A stretch of 64,000 nucleotides of DNA from Humulus lupulus (Eukaryota; Streptophyta; Magnoliopsida; Rosales; Cannabaceae): NCBI RefSeq assembly GCF_963169125.1, contig NC_084795.1, positions 130,365,701 through 130,429,700 of the forward strand, read 5' to 3'. Under the pieces are notes generated by a model, which saw only the letters and a program-made list of their open reading frames with translations, made no database searches and was not told the DNA's origin. Made by a program: the position numbers and the translations under genes. Position 1 is the stretch's first letter, and every line of letters starts with the position of its first letter. Below are positions 42,571 to 53,780 of the stretch, in pieces.

Positions 42571-44989
42571 TCAGGGACGCTGAGCAGGTGACTGAACCAA
42601 GGCGCACATCTCCCCGGTGTGTTCTAACTCCCTCAAGTACCTTTTCTGGGAGTTGCGGGTGCTTCCGGCAAGGTGCGGTCCTCCGAAAATGGTGGCTACG
42701 TGTCCGTCAACGGGTGGCGGAGCAAGGCCAGGCGGATATGGTTTTCCGGGTCCTGGAGTCAACATGGCAATGGGTGCCGGAGAGGTCAGAGCAGGAAGCG
42801 CTGGGAACTGAGATCCAGGAGCTTGGGGGTGTCAGGCTCCAGGAGCGCTAGCGGTCCCCCTCTGTCCCGGAGAGTATGCAGCTCCATGAACTACTCCCTG
42901 TCCGGGATAGATTATGGGTATCCTCACCCATTGACCGAGGTGTCCCGCTCTTGCCAGGGACTCGATCTCATCCTTCAGCTGAAGGCATTCGTTTGTGGTG
43001 TGCCCCACGTCTTCGTGGAACTCACACCTCTTATTGGAGTCTCGCGGACGCCTTCCTCCGTGAGACACTTTCGAGGGCTTCCTGTAGTTGACCATATTAC
43101 AGGTCGCCCGATAGACATTCTCTCGTGAGTCTATCAAACTGGTGTACTCCGTGAACTTGGGCTCATAGTCCTTCCGGGGTTTCTTTGAATGGTCCCCCCA
43201 GTTGGAGTTTCTTCCGCCTCGTTTATTCCGCGATTGGCTCAGATTCTGTTCTGAGCCTTTCGCTTGCGGTTGCGACGGGCCGGGAGCGATACTACATCCG
43301 GTCTGTACAGCTCCATATCCAGAGAAATGGGTTTGACTCGGCGTCTGAGCAGACGCGGAAGGCCCATACACGCTTGGAGTGAACTGGGCTCCTGGACGCG
43401 TGAGGGCTGGTGCGGGAGCTTGCGAAGCAAAGCTCGGCGCAGTTACGGAGGGCGTCGGAGCTGGGGGAACTCCAAAGGCCTGTTGGTAGGCATCCTCAAG
43501 GTTGATGATTCCCTGAGCTTTTGACATGAATTCGGACAGAGTTTCTGCCCGTCTCCTTTGCATTTCTCCCCATAGCAAGGAGCCGACGGTAAGCCCCGAT
43601 TGAAGGGCGATCAGCTTCATGTCATCGCTGACCTTGGTCTTAGCAGCAGCTTCCATCATTTTTTGAATGAAAGCTTTGAGGCTCTCATTGGGTAGCTGCT
43701 TGATGTTGGTTAAGGAACCAACCTCCATGTCGTGGTCCCGGGCAGTAATGAACTGCCTCCTGAATGTGGACTGTAGCTCTTCCAACTATGGATGGATCCG
43801 AGAGCTAATCTTTTCCACCAGTCCTCCGCGGACTTGGTAAGGGTGAGTGAGAAGCACATGCATTTGGCATCCTCACTGACGCGCGCCACTTGCATCATCT
43901 TGTTGTATTTAGCTAGATGGGTGCGCGGGTCTGTCCTCCCCTCATATAATTCTATATGAGGCATTTTGAAGTTCTCCGGGAGGGGCGTTTCCGCGATCCT
44001 CCGAATACATGGTTCCAGGTCTTCCTCCTCAGAGTCTGACAGGGCCCCACTTTGCTTCCGAACCAGCTTGGTCAAGGCAGCGATCTGTTCCTCGAGCCTC
44101 TTTGTATCGCTCTCCGGGAGGTCACGTCCCCGGAGCTTGTCGTTGAGATGATTTCGCAGGTCATCTCCGCGAGGCCGGGCCTTTTCTCCTTTGGCCTTTT
44201 CATACTTGGCCTCCAACCTTCTTCTTAGGTCCACCATGGACCAGCTATCTTCGAAGTGCGTGTCTGCAGCCCGACCGTCCTAGTTGACGGAACCACTGGG
44301 GCGGTTGTTCCTTCCCCTAGGCCTGGGTGCCTTAGCACCGGGCCCTTTAGGCACAGAGTGCCCCCTTGGGGCTGAAGGACGTCTGGGCTTAGGAGCGCCA
44401 GAGACCTTCTGCGCGCGCGGGGGGGGGGGGGGGGGGGCAGTCGGCCTGGTGATTCACGCCTTTAGGAGGTGCAGGGGCGTTAGTGCGCACAGGCTCCCCA
44501 ACTTTTTATTTGCCCTTGTTAGGGGTGGCTTTGGATGGTCCAGCAGCGGCTGGATCTGGCATGGTGGCATCAGCACCACCTAAAACAGAGGCGTCCTCGT
44601 CCGAGTCGCCTAGATCTCCGAACTTGCTTTGGAGGCGCTCCATCATGCGCTGCATTTTTTCGGAGGTGCGCTCCTGCTCAGCAAGCTTGGCCTTAGTGGC
44701 CACCAGTTCTTCGGCTACTTGGACCAATTCTGGATCCTTCTCGTAGTAGTAGCCGTCTCTGTAGTAACCGTCTCGGACATACTCTTCTTCGTTTTCTAAG
44801 TATGTCGTATCTTTAGTACTGACCCGATCCTGGTGGGATGTCGGGTCTTCACCTTGGTAGTCCGAGTCGTGGGTACTTTCTCCTTCGGTCTGGGCTGCCG
44901 AGGGTTCGTTTTGTACCGCATCTTCCATCATAGTATCGGGGTTGACCCTAGCATTCTTGTCAACCGCGGATTTTCTCGTAGTCACCATC
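42571..44989 (-). pseudogene. gag: Tat-B gag, broken by stops and frameshifts
   Basis: The start is ATG 44989 (MVTTRKSAVDKN). An acidic N-terminus with a coiled segment leads to a Pro-rich linker, a gag core (about 44030-43500, [41 protein letters not shown]), a Pro/Gln/Ser-rich part and a modified zinc knuckle ([14 protein letters not shown], about 43030-42985). Most of it is in the same frame as pol. Lesions are a stop at 44506, a frame change at the C-tract (44419-44437), a stop near 44281, a frame change near 43790 and a stop at 42830. Pol is intact, so this copy would depend on Gag made elsewhere. Confidence 0.85.
44419..44437. repeat. Homopolymer run of 19 G in gag
   Basis: On the gag strand it is a C-run coding for prolines. 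It coincides with a change of reading frame. The exact length is the kind of call that sequencing and assembly often get wrong. Confidence 0.8.
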
Positions 44990-45053
44990 TTTTCAGTACA
45001 GAGTGAATACAAAAAACGTACACAGAAAAAGAGCTGACTAACAACTCCCTACA

Positions 45054-45072
45054 GCTCTCAATGAAAGCACCA
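45054..45072 (-). other. Primer-binding site of Tat-B
   Basis: The minus strand reads TGGTGCTTTCATTGAGAGC, three bases inside the 5' LTR, identical to the Tat-A site at 18940-18958. Confidence 0.87.
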
Positions 45073-45075
45073 AAA

Positions 45076-45955
45076 TGTTTACCGAGTTTTTCGGAAACGA
45101 ATACAAACAAAATAATAAAAAGATAAGAACTGTAGAAGTGCAGAAATATAAATAGACAAATAGGTTTTTTACGTGGTTCAGGCGTTAACGAGCCCTAGTC
45201 CACGAGTCGATGTTATTATACTTGTAGAGAATTACAGTAAAATGGCTGGTGTACAAGAACCTCACAAACTCACAATGTTTCTCTCGGGTTCTCTTGAAGA
45301 AGATGAAGCTAGAGAGATTTTGGCAGAGTTCTTGCTCTGTAACTTGTTTGCCCTCCTCCCTATCGTAAAATGAGGAGGTCTTTATAGCTAGGGTTTTGGA
45401 TTAGGGTTTTACTCTACCCCCACGAGTCCTAATTACACCAGCCGTAAATAGGGGATACAATTACCCTAGTAGCATGGCTACAAGGCTCTACGTAGGTATA
45501 ATTACATGAAAATATGGGGAATGTCAAAAGACAGCTGTCTTTTCCAGGCTGTCAGCGGAACAGTAGGCGAAAAGGCACTTTTAGGCGTGCTGGGATGTGT
45601 GCGGCCTTGACCTGTCAGGCGGGATCCTGTGTCAGGTGAGTATCATTCCAACTATGCCTCCTCCGTGACTCGACCGCTTGGTCTTCTTCCGTGCGAGGCA
45701 CGGAACTGCATCCGCGAAGGTAACCTGAAGAGCTTCTCCTGGAAGGACCTTCCCCGAAGGATATCCCTTCGGGAGTCCGGGAGAATTGACGAGCTTCCGG
45801 GTCGCGGTTGCTTGAAAGAGTGTGCTAGACACTAAACGGGAGAGGCGAAGCCTTTCTGTCCATCCGCGAGCCCTAGTCACCCTTCGTGAAAGACTTTGAT
45901 AATTCTGCTTCCCCGAGGCTATCCATCTAAACGCTATCCGGAAATCTGGATAACA
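45076..45955 (-). repeat. 5' LTR of Tat-B (880 bp)
   Basis: Same length as the 3' LTR, about 11 differences, mostly transitions. TATA box (CTATAAAGA, minus) at 45381-45388 is followed by a stem of CCTCCTC and GAGGAGG around the probable transcription start. Confidence 0.95.
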
Positions 45956-48132
45956 ATTTTAACTTAATAATACTTGGTTATTTACAAAGTCAAATTAAAA
46001 TAAACTTATAAAATAATACAAGACTTATGAAAATATTATTCATAAAAGTCATTGTTACTGAGTCCGAAGTCCACAAGAGGTCCAAGTATCAAGCCACACC
46101 TGAAAAGAGAAAAACAACAAAATAATGAGCCAACACTCAGTAAGTAAATCCCATGCAATGCATGTATGCCTATATACATGTATTGTAACATAATGATCCA
46201 TGATAGGATAACATAGTCATGACCATAACATATATAGGACAATCATATGGGTCCACATTCTGTCATCATTAATTCTAACACTATAAAGTCATGCTCTAAT
46301 ATTCAATTGTATATCTGACAAAGCAGTGGCCACAAGTATTAGCTACTAAAAGAAAATAGCATAGGCTTATGTTCATTCGATATCATAGTACTAGCAAAAT
46401 AAAATCCCTCAACTAGGGTTCAGCTATAACCTTTCACTAAGGGGTGGTGACAAGTTTGGTAATTACGGTGATACCACACCCTCAAGACCGCAATGGTCAA
46501 AATGTTATTCCGTGCCAATGCTATGGTCTATGATAATCTCAGGAGCACCTATTTACATAAACCCTAACTGAGAAATTTTACCTTCCTACCCCACTAATAA
46601 TAATTTCGTGACTATCACATGACTATAATCTCCCTTAGCGAGCCTTTAGCTATTCTATATAATGTATTATATATAAAGGCTCAGGAATTAACACTCAAAC
46701 CAACATACAAAATGTTAGCCTTGTATACAAATCCTAAGGCCAGAGAAAGAGACGCCTAATTAGGTCACAAGGTTAATTGGACAACGATAAAAAATGTGTA
46801 CTCTTTAGCATGTTAAGACTGGTCACAGACTATGATCAAACTCTTACAAGTCCTTCTTGACACAATTACCTAAATCGAGTTCACTAATCACACCATTTTA
46901 CTCATCACCTCTACTGAAAAAAATTCGAGTATTTAATTAAAATCGTTCATGACTTGCACCAATTCTAATAATACAACGACCATTAAACTCATGAAGATAA
47001 TAGCCAATAATATTATCAACCTGGACACAGAAAATCCCAGAACTAGCAGATATAAGATATAAATGTATAACACCATTCTACAATGGCTACAAAAATCACT
47101 GAAGAGCTACAAAAATATAATGAGTTGTTTGGGAACCTCTTAGATCACAACCACAAAAATTTACCGGGTGCTTACCACCTGTTTAAACATTTCATTGGCC
47201 GACTGTACTTCCCCTTACCAAGGTCACCAGCTCGAGTGTCGGTATTACCTAGTAATCACTAGATTTAAAATAGTGCGGTCCCAGTACACACACTGGATTT
47301 CACAATAATACAACAATTATACATCCTGGTAGCTAGCCAGATTCAAATATCGATAATCAATTCACACACAAACCAGACTCCCCCCTGAGTACCCTGGTTA
47401 CAAATCAATAGACATTCGACCGTGCTTCCCCCTACCCCGGTCATCATTCCATAGTCAATCGACTGTGCTTCCCCTACCCCAGTCATAAATCAACAGACAT
47501 TCGATCATGTTTCCCCTACCCCGGTCATCAATCCATAGTCAATCGATTGTGCTTCCCTTATCCCGGTTACAAATCAACAGACATTCAACCGTGCTTCCCC
47601 CTACCCCAGTCACAAATCAACACACATCCGATTGTGCTTCCTCCTACCCCGGTCACCAGTCCATAGTCAATTGACTGTGCTTCCCCCTACCTCGGTCACA
47701 AATCAACAGACATTTGACTGTGTTTCCTCCTACCCCGATCATCAGCTCGTATACCAGTACGATCTAGTAATCACTGGATTTCATTGGAACATTTCGTACA
47801 CTTAATAGTACCCCCTAGCAAATACTAATTCATCCCTTAATCAATCTAGTGTAAAGAAATATAACAGACAATACACTAGCATGTTTCATGTTGTAGCCCA
47901 CAAAGTCAAGATTAACTTACAACAAAGAAATTTACAAAGTTCTCCCTAGTCATACCAAGTGCACAACATTGCAGAGACGCAAAAATCATTCATCAACAAA
48001 GTACCCATAGATATAAAATCAAACCATGCTAGCATAATCATAAAGTTTGTCATTCTTAATTACATAGAAAAAGCAAGTACAAGTACAAAATCAATTATAT
48101 TCTAAATTGCCTAAAAATGCACTTATATTCAC
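45956..48132 (-). repeat. Tekay-type long LTR, second fragment with minisatellite
   Basis: Continues the fragment at 31224-31345 across the Tat-B insertion. On the minus strand it contains text typical of the downstream half of these LTRs (TTGGCTCATTATTTTGTTG... GGTGTGGCTTGATACTTGG). There is no gene. It holds a 43-bp tandem array (47395-47745). It ends at the target site of the Tat solo LTR. Confidence 0.5.
47395..47745. repeat. Minisatellite, about 43 bp x 8
   Basis: Each unit holds GTGCTTCCCCCTACCCCGGT followed by CA.AAATCAACAGACATTCGA-like text. The GTGCTT/GTTTCC words recur at 47422, 47465, 47509, 47549, 47591, 47634, 47678 and 47721, spacing 40-44 bases. More decayed copies lie at 47200-47240. 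Confidence 0.85.
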
Positions 48133-49040
48133 TATTATCCCTCAAAAATCCAAAGATGACGTGGGAAATGAGAAAGTGGCACATGGCATCACAAATCAGG
48201 GAAAAATGACGAAGTATTGAAAAAAAAAATCGATGAGAAAAAAAGATAGGTCCAGGACCTAGAGAAAGTCAACCAGGCCTAAACCCCTTACGGGTAGTCG
48301 GCCTAAGCAGGCCCAAGAACCCCTTGGGGTGGTCGACCCACCCTATCCTTCATAGGGTGGACGACCTACACTCCCAAAGACACTTCACTAGGTAAAACTC
48401 ATGCTCATTCAAACTGAGATCAATAGGCCTAGCACCCAGCAGATCAACAGGACTAGTACCCAGAAGATCACAGGCCTAGCACCCAGAGGACAAACGGGTC
48501 TAGCACCCAAGATCTAAAGGGTCGTTAAGCCTAGCACCTAAGTCTCATAAACCAATCAAGACTTAGTATTTTCTCGAAGGTCTTAATCGTGCATTATCAA
48601 CCACGATCTAGAGAAGACAACGGGAAGACCCACGATCTCATAATCATGGGAGGGCATACATGTATCTCTACTCCCAAATATCATGTACCAAATCACGATC
48701 CCCACTCTTACTAATCATGTAACAACCCCTAGGTACTATAAATAAAGGACCCGGGGCTTCCTTTCAAGGGATCTCTTTTTCTAGACTTTTTGGATTGATC
48801 TTATGGACGAACTTGTGAAGAGTGAACTCTGAGCTGATCTTTGTAATTGTCTATCAAGAAAATTATTACTAAAGACTAAGTGGATTATGTTATTATTATT
48901 CAGAAGAACAGGGATGAACCACTATAAATTCCTGTGTATTTTTGTTTAGATATGTGTACTCTGTCGTATATTAGATTCATTCCATTCAAAATGTGTCGTA
49001 TATTGTACATATGACCGTTGGCCAATTTTATAGTTCAACA
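48133..49040 (+). repeat. Solo LTR of a Tat-type element (908 bp), TSD TTCAC
   Basis: Flanked by TTCAC at 48128-48132 and 49041-49045. It begins TATTATCCCTCAAAAATCC, matching the Tat-D LTR start TGTTATCCCCCAAATTTC except for a G-to-A change in the terminal TG. It ends CGTTGGCC...TTCAACA like Tat-D. TATA box TATAAATA at 48737-48744. A 24-bp x 4 array lies in U3 (48426-48519). No internal region is present, so it arose by LTR-LTR recombination. Confidence 0.88.
48426..48519. repeat. Tandem array in the solo LTR, about 24 bp x 4
   Basis: Units begin GGCCTAGCACCCAG or close variants at 48426, 48450, 48473 and 48497. It sits upstream of the TATA box, in U3, where repeated enhancer-like blocks are common. 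Confidence 0.85.
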
Positions 49041-49045
49041 TTCAC

Positions 49046-49803
49046 ATATCAATCTTTCTCAATTATTGAAACACCTCATATCACATAACCAGGAAACACG
49101 TACATGTTCATAGAGTTTGCGTCTTAGTAATATCTAGGAGTACATAAGTCATGTAGTTTCTATACCTGCATTTAATCAAATATATGAGCAAGTAAATCAC
49201 GTATGGTGATAATTACTTACCTCCGGTCCTTAGATGTATAAGATTGCTCAGCCAGAGCTATCAACCAAGATTTTTCCCATAGTCTTTAATCTTATCCAAA
49301 GATCGTAATTGAGTTAATCACCAACTCACGAAATTATTCACTTTGAAAATCTAGTGCATACTAAGGTTGACAAAATTAACAAAATGATATTATTAGTTAT
49401 CATTTAATAATGGACCTCATTTCAAAGTCTAACCATTTAATAAACACAATCATAGAAACCCTTATTATGATTAGTATTGACCCAAGTTATACTAATATTC
49501 ATATTGATAAAACAATAATACAACATCTCACGTAAAATATCAGAGCGGTATAAGTATAGTTGATTTAAAACAGAGTCCATAGTTATGGATAGTTTCCCTA
49601 GGCCGATAACCTGTTAACTTAATTCAAGTGGTTAGAACAAATAACTTAAATCTCAAACTTCTAAGCCTTTAATTGATTTGTTTGGAAAACCATTAATTTA
49701 TTCTTCAAAAATCCATAATGAATCAAAATAGATTATTCCTTCATTTATAAACTCTTACCTTTATTATAAAAATTTGAGTAATCAACTAAGTTATGATAAT
49801 AAT
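49046..49803 (-). repeat. Tekay-type long LTR, third fragment
   Basis: Lies between two solo LTRs and is continuous with the flanking LTR fragments once those insertions are removed. AT-rich, with no gene seen. Confidence 0.4.
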
Positions 49804-52800
49804 TGTAACGCCCTGCGTTTCTGGTACCTTTAAACGACTCGGGTTGGGATATTTTTTTCCCGAGTTAGGAATATTATTTTAAATAATATTATTTTTGTTT
49901 GGAAATTATTTCCATGAGTTATTTCTAGCCAAATTATGAATTTTGAAATTAAAAGTCAAGATAAGACTTTCGGTTTTGGACCGACACAAAAACTCTAATC
50001 GGGTAAAAATCTCAGAAAATAAAATGAAAAACTATGGAAAATATATTTTGGGCATAAAATACATTCATAAAAATTAAAGTTTGGTAAAAAATAACAAACC
50101 TAAGAGGAAATAGAAATTTTAGGGCATTTTGTGTTAAATGCTTAATTTTACCGAATTGGGGAATTTTATTTTATAAATGGACTTTAGTTTAAATTGTATT
50201 GTGTGATTTATTATATTAAATGTGAGAGAAATTTAATTTAATTATTATATATTAAGTTTTATTTTTAAAACTTTATACGAGTGAAAAATATTATAGAAAG
50301 TCAATTTGGATTTTTCTTCTTAGGAAATATTTATTAACCTTTATAAAAAAAATAATTACAAATATAGAAAAGAGGTGGCCGGCCATGTGAGGATGTTAGT
50401 TGTGTGTACCAAATTGATTAAGTTTTAAGCACATTTAAATAAAGGTTAATGAGACAAAGGGATAAAGGTAAAACACTCAAGTATTTAGATATTATTTAGT
50501 TGTTATGCTCATCCAAACCCTCACCCAACCGACCCATTCTCTCTATCTCACTCTCATCACTTCAAAAAATTTCTCTAAAGTGTTCTCTCCCTTTTCAACC
50601 ATCAAGAACACTACGAAAGCTTGGAAGCTTAAGCTTTGGTCTAGGAAGAGTTCCCTAAGGTAAAGTTTCAAAAAAGTTGACTTTTGTAAAGTTTTTAGCC
50701 ACAGATCTTTCAATAGCTAACTATCTATGTTGTTGGGGGAGTTGGTTAAGATTTTTAAAGAGTTTTGAAGGATTCAAAACTAGTAGAAACATCAAAGCCT
50801 AAAGCAAGAACAACAAGAGGTAAAAAGTTTACTTTTTATGGTTGTTATTGTATGGTTTTTATTTTTAAGCATTATTTTGTATATTTAATTGTTAAAGTTT
50901 CTTATTGGTGATGTAATAAAGCTATGGTAGTTAATTTATAATTTTTATGATGCTTGTGTGTTGATTTTTGGAAATATGGACCAAAATCCCTAAACAAAAA
51001 TACAAGTTTTGAGCTGTGACTTCCAAGGGGTCAAGCATCCACTGTATATATTTAATTTTTAAAATTAAATTATACTGTGATGTTGTTGAGATGGAGTACA
51101 TAAAATTGAGCTTTTGAAACACTCAAAAAACGTTTAGAAATGAGTGAGTTATGCTATTTCAAAGTTTAGGTAAAAAACTGTTTTTTTTTTCATATTCTTA
51201 AATTTGGGACCAAGTTTGGACAGCCACCGTATAGGTCAAATGAACCCAGTTTTTTTCTAAAATTTGGTAGAAATATTTTTGGCATACCCTAGTACTCCAC
51301 TGTAAAATTTGGTAACAAAATAATGAATGGTTTGAGATTTATTAAGTGCCAAAGTTTGGAAAAAATAAAGACTTGAAAATAATGTCATTTTTACCTCAAT
51401 GTTTGGAAAATATTTTCACCAATAAAAAATGCTCATTTTGACCTGAGATTTTACAAAGACCTAAATGGCATACCAAAGAATTGGGAAATTTTGGTCACAA
51501 TTGGATAAATAAATTTCAAGTTATGTCCTAACAAAGTATGTAGTTAAAAATAGGAAAATGAGGTTTTCACACGTAGTGTAAAAATGAGATTTTGGAACTT
51601 AAGATAAAAAATACATTTGTGCTTATTGCAAGATAAAAACTTGGTAAGCCTTAAAAACATTTTGACCTAAAATTCCACTTTGAGTTTAAGTGAGAATTAT
51701 TTTATTAAAGAATTTTTATTCTTTCTAAAAATAAAAGATTTAATTTATTTATAAGTTGATAAATTAAAAGAGGATTTAAAACCCTATATTTTGATAAAAT
51801 AATTAAGTAAATTATTTTTCTAGTAAGTAAACTTGATTAATTGTCTTCAGAGAAGTAACTAGTTAATGGTTTTTCCTAATTAAGTTAAAATTACGCTATT
51901 TTCTTAAAACGATTTTTAGAGATTAAAACCTTAAGAAAAATAAAAGGGAAATTAAGAGATTATCTTCTTGAAAAATAATTAAGGAATTTAATTACTATTT
52001 TCTGGCTATAATACTGGCTAAAATCTTTTATATATTTAACCGACCATGGAAAGTACGGGTTAATAACAGAATTTTTTTTAAAGAATAAGATTTTTAGCAG
52101 ATTGTGAGAAAATACTATTGCAATACCCGAGCCTAAGTATCGAGACCATAGGATAGGTCTCCCTGAGACTTAAGGTTTAGTCTCAAATTTTTTAGCACGA
52201 TTTTCTAGAATGGGTTTAAAACCAAATAAGGATCTTTAATCCTTACAAGTGATTTTTAAAAATGACCAAACTGCCTAAAATAATAATAATGAATTATGAA
52301 GTGTCATAATTAATCTGAGTATACTGTATGGATAATTACAATATGGGCTAAGCATAACTAGACTATACATTAGAGGGTGAAATCCTGCTGAATGATAAGG
52401 ACTCCAAGTAAGTCAACTTCTATTGTGTGCCTACAACATGAAACAACTATTGTATTGTATGTTAGTATAGAGACACATATGCACATATATACACTGTCGT
52501 AGAAAGTTTGCATAGAGACATTAGTCTTGTGGGTGCTTATTCAGGAAATATGACCGGTAGATATCTGTCATATTCTAGACGGCTGATCCCCGTCACACTG
52601 CTTGATTTTATTATGTCCGGTTCATTATCGTGACGAGTGGCCAAGAGGTGAGGATTGCTGGTTTAAACCTAGGGGCGCCAAAATGAATGGGACCTAGGGG
52701 CCCTCATGATTACTTAATCAGTGAATGATTAGAACCTGAGAATGTGCTTTGATAAGTTATTCCTGGATAATAGCCGTGAATATTGGCCATTTAGTGAGAG

Positions 52801-53775
52801 TGCCTAGAGATACTAGGGGTTTCCAAGTTTGAGTGAGGTTGAACACCCTAGGGGCAACTGCTCACCAGCACCACTGATTAACATAGAAGTCTCTGTAAAC
52901 CTGTGTTACTTCGATTACACTCTTGAATAGTAGCAATGCCCTAGGTAACTTGATGGTTACCATTGTGAGGGATTTACTCTTGGATAAGTAGTGATGCCCT
53001 AGGTAACTTGATGGTTACCCTTGGGAGGGATTTACTCTTGGATAAGTAGCAATGCCCTAGGTAACTCGATAGTTACCATTGATGAGGATATTTATTGGCT
53101 AGATCTTAGTGTTGAGAGTCAATTCTCTCTTACAGATTAGCATTTATGACGGAGGGCGTGTTACGCCTGAATTGTTGGAAATTGTCGAGCGTTAGTCTTG
53201 AATTATATTGTGATATATTATATCTGCTTGCTTTGGGATTTTCTGAGTGCAGGGATTCATTTGCTTATATGAAATAGTTTGTCATTGGTTATCAGACATA
53301 ACCATAAGTTTGCCAGGACGCTTTTGCGTTCTTGAAATTGATTGCGTAGAGTCCGGATGGATCTGGAACCCTAATTTTTGTGAGCTATTGTTATCTGTGG
53401 ACAGTAACTTGGTCAATGACCACCTGTTTTCTCTGCATGCTTTTGTTTTAAAGTTGAACTTACTAAGCATTTTCGATTACCTAGTTGTTTCCTGTTGTAG
53501 GTAAGAACAAGGACAAGGTAGAGTAGTGAGCACTGGAGTCTACCTTGTGAATGTAAATGTGGACCGGCCTTTTGGGAAGCCGTTTTGTTTTCGAAAATAT
53601 TGTGTTATTTTCATACACTAGGCTCACTTTACTCTTCATAAACTATGTTTGTATTAAATGTTAAGTATTGCCATACGACTTCTAAAAAAAATTTATACGG
53701 ATTTTTGAGATATTTTGTTAAATGAAAACGTTTATATTTCCGCATTATCGAGTCTTGAAAATCTGGGTCGTTACA
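49804..53775 (+). repeat. Solo LTR of a Tekay/Del-type chromovirus (3972 bp), TSD ATAAT
   Basis: Starts TGTAACGCCCTGCGTTTC and ends ATCTGGGTCGTTACA, with ATAAT on both sides (49799-49803 and 53776-53780). There are no gag or pol motifs inside. LTRs near 4 kb with TGTAACG/CGTTACA ends are typical of Tekay/Del chromoviruses. A 58-bp x 3 repeat lies at 52920-53090. A second copy of the family begins at 62562. Small open frames (for example 53247-53504) have no domain. Confidence 0.88.
52920..53090. repeat. Tandem repeat in the Tekay-type solo LTR, 58 bp x 3
   Basis: ATGCCCTAGGTAACT recurs at 52936, 52994 and 53052, exactly 58 bases apart, each followed by GATGGTTACC-like text and GGGATTTACTCTTGGATAAG in the first two. 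Confidence 0.9.
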
Positions 53776-53780
53776 ATAAT

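Larger units (their letters stand above)
31346..45955 (-). mobile_element. Ty3/gypsy Tat-lineage retrotransposon, family Tat-B (full length, young)
   Basis: A 14.6-kb element with LTRs of equal length (880 bp) that differ at about 11 positions by my reading (about 1.2 percent). PBS, gag and an intact pol are on the minus strand. An antisense spliced gene lies on the + strand and a tandem array sits between them. Both flanks belong to one Tekay-type LTR. The 5-base flanks (AAATT left, ATTTT right) are low in complexity and do not match cleanly. LTR divergence suggests an insertion within roughly the last million years if standard plant rates apply; that date is an inference. Confidence 0.95.

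Noticed and set aside
31346..45955. Possible recombinant origin of Tat-B from the mismatched flanks
   Set aside because: Both flanks read as the same backbone LTR, and the 5-base flanks are AT-only. Mutation or a misjudged base explains the mismatch better than recombination.
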